A stretch of 46,496 nucleotides of DNA from DASUPK01 sp963747425 (GTDB lineage: Bacteria > Actinomycetota > Thermoleophilia > Solirubrobacterales > 70-9), in assembly GCA_963747425.1 (NCBI GenBank), contig CAVVFJ010000004.1:1-46496 (forward strand). The letters are read 5' to 3'. Each line of letters begins with the position of its first letter. The stretch's first letter is position 1. The position numbers were made by a program, and so were the translations under genes. Below the pieces are notes generated by a model. It saw only the letters and a program-made list of their open reading frames with translations. It ran no database searches and was not told the origin of the DNA. Positions 42,430 through 46,496 of this stretch are shown piece by piece.

Positions 42430-43350
42430 ATGAACCAGATAGGCGATATCCGCGAGGACACAATCGTTGCGAACGGACTTCGGTTCGGCTACTTGGAGGC
42501 TGGAGAGGGACCGCTTGTCCTGCTTCTCCACGGGTTTCCTGACAACGCATGGACCTGGTCGCGCCAGATCGAGGCGCTGAGCAGCGCCGGGTACCGGGCC
42601 GTCGCACCGTTCATCCGCGGTTACTTCCCGACCGAAATACCGGCCGATGGCCGCTACGACGTCGGCGTTCTCGGTGAGGACGTCGCCGCCCTCATCCAAG
42701 CGCTCGATGGCGGTCCCGCGTGCGTCGTCGGCAATGACTGGGGGGCGGTGAGCACCTACGCCGCGATGGCGCTATTCCCCGAGGCGATTCGCCGAGCGGT
42801 TGTCATCGCCGCCGGCCATCCAGCGACCCTTGCGCCGACTCTCCGCCATCCCGACCAGATGCATCACATCTTCCACTTCTGGTTCTTCCAGCTCCAGGAT
42901 CTGGCCGCACCGGTGGTGCGAAGCGACCAGTTCCGCTTCGTCGACTACCTCTGGGAGCACTGGAGCAGCGACGGGTTCGAGGACACCGAGCACATCGCCC
43001 ATGTAAAGAAGACGCTCGAGGGAGAAGGGGTGACCGAGGCCGCCTTGGCGTACTACCCGGCGCTTCTCGACCAGCGTGGGGCGCGGGGCGACGACGCCGA
43101 AAAGTTCCGCGGGACCACACCGGTGCCGACGCTCGCTGTATTCGGCGACGCCGACCCGGTCCGCGAGCTATCGCTTGAAGAGCACGTGAACTTCAGCTCC
43201 GAATATCGGCTCGAGATCGTGCCGGGCGCCGGGCATTTCGTCCACCGAGAGCAACCCGAGCGGTTCAACCGCCTCCTGCTCGACTGGTTCGGGGCCGAGC
43301 AGCGGGAGGGCGTCGCGGCCACGACCGGGACACGGGCCGACCGCGACTAA
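42430..43350 (+). CDS. Alpha/beta hydrolase, epoxide hydrolase-like
   Basis: The 306-residue enzyme has LVLLLHGFPDNAWTWSRQIE, with the oxyanion HGFP motif. The nucleophile is Asp in VVGNDWGAVSTYAA, which is the GNDWG form of soluble epoxide hydrolases and haloalkane dehalogenases. The acid is likely in AVFGDADPV and the base is His in VPGAGHFVHREQPERFNRLL. Tyr residues in the cap domain (ALAYYPALLDQ) favour epoxide hydrolysis. AAAGGAG lies eight bases before the ATG. It is under the same TetR control as the SnoaL gene, so both probably act on one inducing compound. Confidence 0.85.
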   Translation: MNQIGDIREDTIVANGLRFGYLEAGEGPLVLLLHGFPDNAWTWSRQIEALSSAGYRAVAPFIRGYFPTEIPADGRYDVGVLGEDVAALIQALDGGPACVVGNDWGAVSTYAAMALFPEAIRRAVVIAAGHPATLAPTLRHPDQMHHIFHFWFFQLQDLAAPVVRSDQFRFVDYLWEHWSSDGFEDTEHIAHVKKTLEGEGVTEAALAYYPALLDQRGARGDDAEKFRGTTPVPTLAVFGDADPVRELSLEEHVNFSSEYRLEIVPGAGHFVHREQPERFNRLLLDWFGAEQREGVAATTGTRADRD

Positions 43351-43597
43351 TGCCCTGCGCTTCGTGTCTCCCGACCAACGGCGGAATCGAGCGGACCTCG
43401 CTTTTCATGCACCCGGGTCAGGCGGATGACAATGTGATCCGCAGTTTCAGGTTGCGCGTGGCCGCCAGCCCTGAGCGTGCGTCTTGAACGACCGCCGCTC
43501 AGTCCTCTTCCTCGCGCAAGGGAGCAGCCAGCGAGGGGCATCGGGTGTTCTCGCTGAGCCCGGAGCACGCCGCAGCGGAGTTGGTGGCCGATCGCCG

Positions 43598-44083
43598 TCA
43601 CGCTACAAGCAGTGCGTCCATTTGGGCAATGGCCTGCTGCTGCCCCTCGAGCGTGCCCGTGCCCAACCACCTCTCCAGGTCCTCGCGGGATTCGAACTTC
43701 GAACGCGTCTCCATCCGCGTGCCGCTCTCGCCCTCGGTGAGCCGGACCCTGACCCTGCTGACGGGCATGTCCATGGTCGGCATTCCATTCGCATCGGCGA
43801 AGACGTCGGCGAACTCCAGCGAGGTCGGCGGATCGACGGCTGCGACGCGCCACAAGCCCCGGTGCCTCTCGCCCTCCGGACCGGTCATGTAGTACCTGAC
43901 TTCGCCGCCCGGCACCAGGTCGTGCTTCTCGACGGTCGCCGGATAGTCGGGCGGGCCCCACCAGCGCTCGAGCTGGCGCGGATCCGACCAGAGCTTCCAC
44001 ACCCGCTCGATCGCAGCGGCGAAGTCGGCGACCACCGTGACCGCCAAGTCGTCGTGATCCGTGTGGACGCTGGTGATGCTCAA
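43598..44083 (-). CDS. SRPBCC/AHSA1-family protein
   Basis: This is a START-like (AHSA1) fold of 161 residues: VVADFAAAIERVWKLWSDPR, QLERWWGPPDYPATVEKHDL, PGGEVRYYMTGPEGERHRG and VRVRLTEGESGTRMETRSKF. It ends with the long helix EGQQQAIAQMDALL. Such proteins in an ArsR-SRPBCC pair are common in actinobacteria and are thought to bind hydrophobic ligands. Its start overlaps the ArsR stop (ATGA), so both come from one transcript. Its ligand is unknown. Confidence 0.88.
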   Translation of the reverse strand: MSITSVHTDHDDLAVTVVADFAAAIERVWKLWSDPRQLERWWGPPDYPATVEKHDLVPGGEVRYYMTGPEGERHRGLWRVAAVDPPTSLEFADVFADANGMPTMDMPVSRVRVRLTEGESGTRMETRSKFESREDLERWLGTGTLEGQQQAIAQMDALLVA

Positions 44084-44454
44084 CCCGTTCCCCTCGCCGT
44101 CGAGGCCTTGACTTCCGCCTCGGCGTCCTGAGGGAGCAGGCCAGACATCCGGTCGAACCGTCCGCGCCAGGTCGTCTCAAGCTCGTCGAGGACCTGTCGC
44201 ACGCGGCCGACCGCCTCGGAATCGGTGCGCACCAGCTGCTCGCGCCCACGGCGTTCCTTGGTGATCAGGCCGGCTCGCTCCATGACGGCGACGTGCTTCT
44301 GCACCGCCGCGAAGCTCATCGGGTAATCGCGCGCGAGTCGCGAAACCGAGAACTCGCCCGTGGCGCTACGGCGAAGGATGTCGCGACGCGTCGGGTCAGC
44401 CAGGGCATGGAACAACTCATCGACCTTCTCCTCGGACTGGCCATCTACAACCAT
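44080..44454 (-). CDS. ArsR-family transcriptional regulator
   Basis: The 124-residue protein is a winged helix: VDELFHALADPTRRDILRRS, then FSVSRLARDYPMSFAAVQKH and VAVMERAGLITKERRGREQL. It has no Cys pair for metal, so it belongs to the ArsR subtype paired with SRPBCC proteins rather than to metal sensors. The start codon at 44452-44454 lies inside a perfect 20-bp palindrome, which is the likely operator. It is divergent from the RibD-like gene at 44500, so one site can silence both. Confidence 0.9.
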   Translation of the reverse strand: MVVDGQSEEKVDELFHALADPTRRDILRRSATGEFSVSRLARDYPMSFAAVQKHVAVMERAGLITKERRGREQLVRTDSEAVGRVRQVLDELETTWRGRFDRMSGLLPQDAEAEVKASTARGTG

Positions 44455-44464
44455 TAGGTTGTAG
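44445..44464. promoter_or_regulatory. Perfect ArsR operator palindrome overlapping the arsR start
   Basis: CTACAACC at 44445-44452 and GGTTGTAG at 44457-44464 are exact inverse complements around ATTA. The site covers the ATG of the ArsR gene and ends 35 bases before the RibD-like ATG. Binding here would block both divergent genes. Confidence 0.8.
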
Positions 44465-44499
44465 GTTACCCCACCCGACCCGACAGAAAGGACGAGGAC

Positions 44500-45114
44500 A
44501 TGAAATTGACGACCAACACCCAGGTCTCCATCGACGGCGTGATGCAGGCAAACGGCGGTCGAGATGAGAAGCTCGATCCCGGTATGGAGCGGGGCGGATG
44601 GGCCAGGCCGCTCTTCGACGACGAGGCCATGGCGTTCGTCAACGAGGCCTACGCGCGCGCCGACGCATTCCTCTTCGGCCGGCGTACCTACGAGCTATTC
44701 GCCAAATCTTGGGGAACCGGCTCATGGGGGGCAAATCAGGGCGACAACCCGATCTCAGTGGCCTTGAACACGAAGCCCAAGTACGTCGCCTCGAACACGC
44801 TAACCGACGCCGAGTGGTCAGACACGACGGTCCTCTCCGGAGACCTCGCGGCGGCGGTTGGCGAGCTGAAGGCCAAGCCGGGGGGCGAGCTGCAGGTGCA
44901 CGGCAGCGGCGCCCTGATCCGATGGCTGCTCGAGAACGAGCTCGTCGACGAGATGACCCTGCTCGTCTGCCCCGTGATCGTCGGCCAGGGCGACCGGCTA
45001 TTCGCCGACGCCGGCCCGGACCTCGCGCTTGACCTTGTCGATTCGCGAGCCTTCCCGCAGGGCATCACGAGCCAGGTCTACCGGCCGGCCGGAAGCCCGG
45101 AGTACGCAACCTGA
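44500..45114 (+). CDS. RibD C-terminal/dihydrofolate reductase-fold protein
   Basis: This is a 204-residue member of the same superfamily as the gene at 3353. It has LTTNTQVSIDGVMQANGGRD, ARADAFLFGRRTYELFAKSW, KYVASNTL, then GGELQVHGSGALIRWLLENE and LLVCPVIVGQGDRLFAD. The glycine-rich NADPH loop (VHGSGALIRWL) and the strand VCPVIVGQGDRLF are the family marks. The reaction is unknown. AAAGGACGAGGAC precedes the ATG. It is divergent from the ArsR-SRPBCC pair across the palindrome and is probably de-repressed with it. Confidence 0.85.
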   Translation: MKLTTNTQVSIDGVMQANGGRDEKLDPGMERGGWARPLFDDEAMAFVNEAYARADAFLFGRRTYELFAKSWGTGSWGANQGDNPISVALNTKPKYVASNTLTDAEWSDTTVLSGDLAAAVGELKAKPGGELQVHGSGALIRWLLENELVDEMTLLVCPVIVGQGDRLFADAGPDLALDLVDSRAFPQGITSQVYRPAGSPEYAT

Positions 45115-45410
45115 AGCACTTGGCATAGGGACTGAACGTGTTCCTGTCCGCGCGCCTCCCTTCGCGTGAAAGCAGGCGATGCCGGCTATAGCGACCCGAA
45201 GTCGATGTTCCGAGCGTCGCGCCCGCCGCTCGCGCCTTGCTGATCGGCACGACCTCCCACCCGAACGGCACCAGCGAAATCATCACGAGCTTCAGGTGGC
45301 GAGGGTCAGCGGGATGCCGATGATCGTGATCGCCAGGGCGACCGGGCAAACCCTTCGGAACCGTCTCCCGTAGCCCTGGTGGGGAGAACGGCAACCACAG
45401 GAGGGAACGG
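45115..45410. other. Gap between RibD-like and secreted-protein genes
   Basis: The 296 bases hold no intact gene. The minus strand has the decayed YccF-like fragment listed separately. On the plus strand the last 20 bases give an AGGAGGG ribosome site for the gene at 45411. Confidence 0.6.
45180..45352 (-). pseudogene. YccF (DUF307)-like C-terminal fragment
   Basis: The minus strand encodes VCPVALAITIIGIPLTLA and, after one frame change near 45295, HLKLVMISLVPFGWEVVPI. This is the ITIIGIP...HxKL...PFGxE pattern of the YccF membrane domain. Only the end of one repeat is left and there is no start, so I read it as a remnant. Alternatively, it could be the end of a gene lost by deletion where the secreted-protein gene now begins. 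Confidence 0.55.
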
Positions 45411-45938
45411 ATGCGAATCTCGAAGCGGATTCCGACCGCCGTATTCGTCGCCGCGCTCGCCGCGCTCACGACCGCGCTCGCGGTCGGGGCGCTGAGCGCG
45501 CTCGGCCACGAGCACGGGAAGCGCGACGGCAACCATGGCGGGCAGCTGATCAGCGAATCGCTGGCGCCGTCGGTGCCCACCGATCCGATGTTCCACGGCG
45601 TCGCCCCGGGCAACGCGCCCTGGGTCCTGAAGGACGGTCAGGTGCGGCTCAGCGATCGCGGCAGGCTGGACCTGCGGGTCAGGGGCCTGGTGATCCCCGT
45701 CGCGCCCGGGAACGGCACGCCCGGCCCGGTGACCACGATCAGCGCCTCGCTCTACTGCGGCGCCGACTCGGACACGATGGCCGCGGCGACGACCGGGCAG
45801 GTGCCGATCGCGCGCGATGGCGATGCGCGGATCGTCGACCACGTCACCGTGCCGGCAACCTGCCTGTCACCGGTGATCCTGGTGCACCCGAACGGGATCA
45901 ACACGCTCTACATCGCGCTCGACGGCTGGCGGATGTAG
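45411..45938 (+). CDS. Secreted protein, function unknown
   Basis: The 175-residue protein has a signal peptide (RISKRIPTAVFVAALAALTT, then ALAVGALSALG). The mature part begins HEHGKRDGNHGGQ and has a beta-sandwich-like pattern: PWVLKDGQVRLSDRGRLDLR, VRGLVIPVAPG, VTTISASLYCGADSD and VTVPATCLSPVILVHPNG. Two Cys residues may form a disulfide. AGGAGGG lies six bases ahead of the ATG. I do not recognise a named family; similar exported proteins occur widely in actinobacteria without known function. It stands alone. Confidence 0.75.
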   Translation: MRISKRIPTAVFVAALAALTTALAVGALSALGHEHGKRDGNHGGQLISESLAPSVPTDPMFHGVAPGNAPWVLKDGQVRLSDRGRLDLRVRGLVIPVAPGNGTPGPVTTISASLYCGADSDTMAAATTGQVPIARDGDARIVDHVTVPATCLSPVILVHPNGINTLYIALDGWRM

Positions 45939-46045
45939 ACGACGCGAGCGGGGGCGGCCGCTGCCGGCACGGCCGGGATCGGCCGCCCCCGACTCCTCGT
46001 CACACTGGGGTGAAGCGACCCCCACGCGAGACAAAGGAGACGGAC

Positions 46046-46375
46046 ATGGATGCGAAGGAGACGATCGAGGCGGCACGCGAATCGCTCACAGTGCGGCGGG
46101 TGTACGGCGAGCCCTACGAGCGCAACGGGGTGACGGTGATCCCGGCCGCGTCCGTGCAGGGCGGCGGCGGCGGAGGCAGCGGCGAGGAGGAGGGCAAGAC
46201 CGGCGGCGGGGGCGGCTTCGGCCTGCGCGCCAGGCCGGTCGGGGCCTACGTGATCCGCGGCGACGAGGTGCACTGGGAGTCCGCGCTCGATCTGAACCGG
46301 GTGATCCTCGGCGGGCAGATCGTCGCGATGGTCGCTCTGCTGGTGCTGCGCTCGATCAGGCGGTCCCGGCGCTAG
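46046..46375 (+). CDS. YtfJ/GerW-like small protein
   Basis: The 109-residue protein has the GerW/YtfJ pattern: an N-terminal helix ETIEAARESLTVRRVYGEPY, then ERNGVTVIPAASVQGGGGGG, a Gly-rich stretch, GLRARPVGAYVIRGDEVHWE and a C-terminal membrane helix (VILGGQIVAMVALLVLRSIR). In spore formers the family is linked to spore formation or germination, but related proteins occur in non-sporulating actinobacteria with unknown role. The ATG has AAAGGAG seven bases ahead. Its 3' end overlaps the convergent hypB gene by 20 bases. Confidence 0.85.
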   Translation: MDAKETIEAARESLTVRRVYGEPYERNGVTVIPAASVQGGGGGGSGEEEGKTGGGGGFGLRARPVGAYVIRGDEVHWESALDLNRVILGGQIVAMVALLVLRSIRRSRR

Positions 46376-46496
46376 CGCCGGCGCCCGCGGAGCTCAGCAG
46401 TCGCTCGCGCCAGGCATCGACGCCCTCCCCGGTCCGAGCGCTGACCCGAAGCGCCTCGGCCGACGGGTTCACCTGATCCAGGTTCTCCAGGAAGCG
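46356..46496 (-). CDS. hypB: HypB GTPase, C-terminal end only (partial)
   Basis: The last 46 residues of a minus-strand gene are visible: RFLENLDQVNPSAEALRVSA, then RTGEGVDAWRERLLSS and a short Ala/Gly tail. The 'vNP.ae.l.vSA.TGeG.daW...L' pattern is the C-terminus of HypB, which inserts nickel into [NiFe]-hydrogenase. The GTPase motifs and the His-rich metal region lie outside the window. With hypF, hypC, hypD and hypE 6 kb away on the other strand, it shows that the hydrogenase gene set extends past the right edge. Confidence 0.8.
   Translation of the reverse strand, partial: RFLENLDQVNPSAEALRVSARTGEGVDAWRERLLSSAGAGASAGTA

Noticed and set aside
43351..43597. A coding region after the epoxide hydrolase-like gene.
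   Set aside because: Frames here are fragments or shadows of the SRPBCC and ArsR genes; nothing resembles a protein family.
34388..46496. Hydrogenase large and small subunit genes or a maturation protease within the window.
   Set aside because: I looked for the RxCGxC and DPCxxCxxH motifs of large subunits and for small-subunit Cys patterns and found none; only maturation genes are present.

Overview
The window is high-GC actinobacterial DNA. GTG starts, ATGA/TGATG gene overlaps, a WS/DGAT acyltransferase, actinobacterial-type two-component systems and a hydrogenase-maturation cluster point to a soil or sediment Actinomycetota, perhaps Thermoleophilia/Solirubrobacterales. The lineage is an inference from gene style, not from a marker gene. 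Many genes are split by apparent single-base frameshifts. These cluster in some stretches (0.2-3 kb, 6.5-9.7 kb, 15.3-16.7 kb, 28.5-31.7 kb, 34.4-38 kb) and are absent from others. Consensus errors are the simplest explanation, so split reading frames are joined below into single genes, with the break positions stated.

Layout. 0-3.3 kb (minus): the start of an M29-like aminopeptidase, a two-component system and a secreted beta-propeller protein. 3.35-6.3 kb: a RibD/DHFR-fold protein, then tRNA-Met(CAT), then a small island carrying a GNAT-AAA fusion protein and a HicBA module. The island ends in a second copy of the tRNA 3' half. 6.5-13.5 kb (minus): a response regulator and kinase followed by a MacA/MacB-like efflux operon with a lipoprotein. 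A third, decayed tRNA 3'-half copy lies at 13.7 kb. It is followed directly by a TIR-like (PF10137-type) protein with an unrecognised C-terminal domain.

14.8-27.5 kb is a metabolic block: universal stress protein, TreT-like glycosyltransferase, ZIP transporter, NDH-2/SQR-like flavoprotein, PEP synthase, WS/DGAT, and a four-gene 2-oxoacid:ferredoxin oxidoreductase operon. The last gene of that operon is a GltD-like flavoprotein fused to a 2[4Fe-4S] domain. Together these suggest ferredoxin-linked pyruvate/acetyl-CoA chemistry feeding PEP and storage lipid.

27.5-34.4 kb is the most unusual part. A minus-strand operon encodes three small membrane-anchored Ser/Gly-rich proteins, an ApbE flavin transferase, a ferric-reductase-like haem membrane protein, an FAD reductase and a ferredoxin. 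A divergent two-component system with a fourth small anchored protein faces it. One small protein has four repeats and another a single copy of a V-x-T-G-[AS]-S-G motif that resembles ApbE flavinylation sites. This suggests an extracytoplasmic electron-transfer system whose carriers lack a recognisable FMN-binding domain.

34.4-40.4 kb holds hypF, hypC, a SIS-HypC-SIS fusion gene, hypD and hypE. The 3' end of hypB lies on the other strand at the right edge. No hydrogenase structural gene is in the window. 40.7-46.4 kb holds a TetR-controlled SnoaL-hydrolase pair with visible operators, an ArsR-SRPBCC pair divergent from a RibD-like gene across a perfect palindrome, a decayed YccF-like fragment, a secreted protein and a YtfJ/GerW-like protein.
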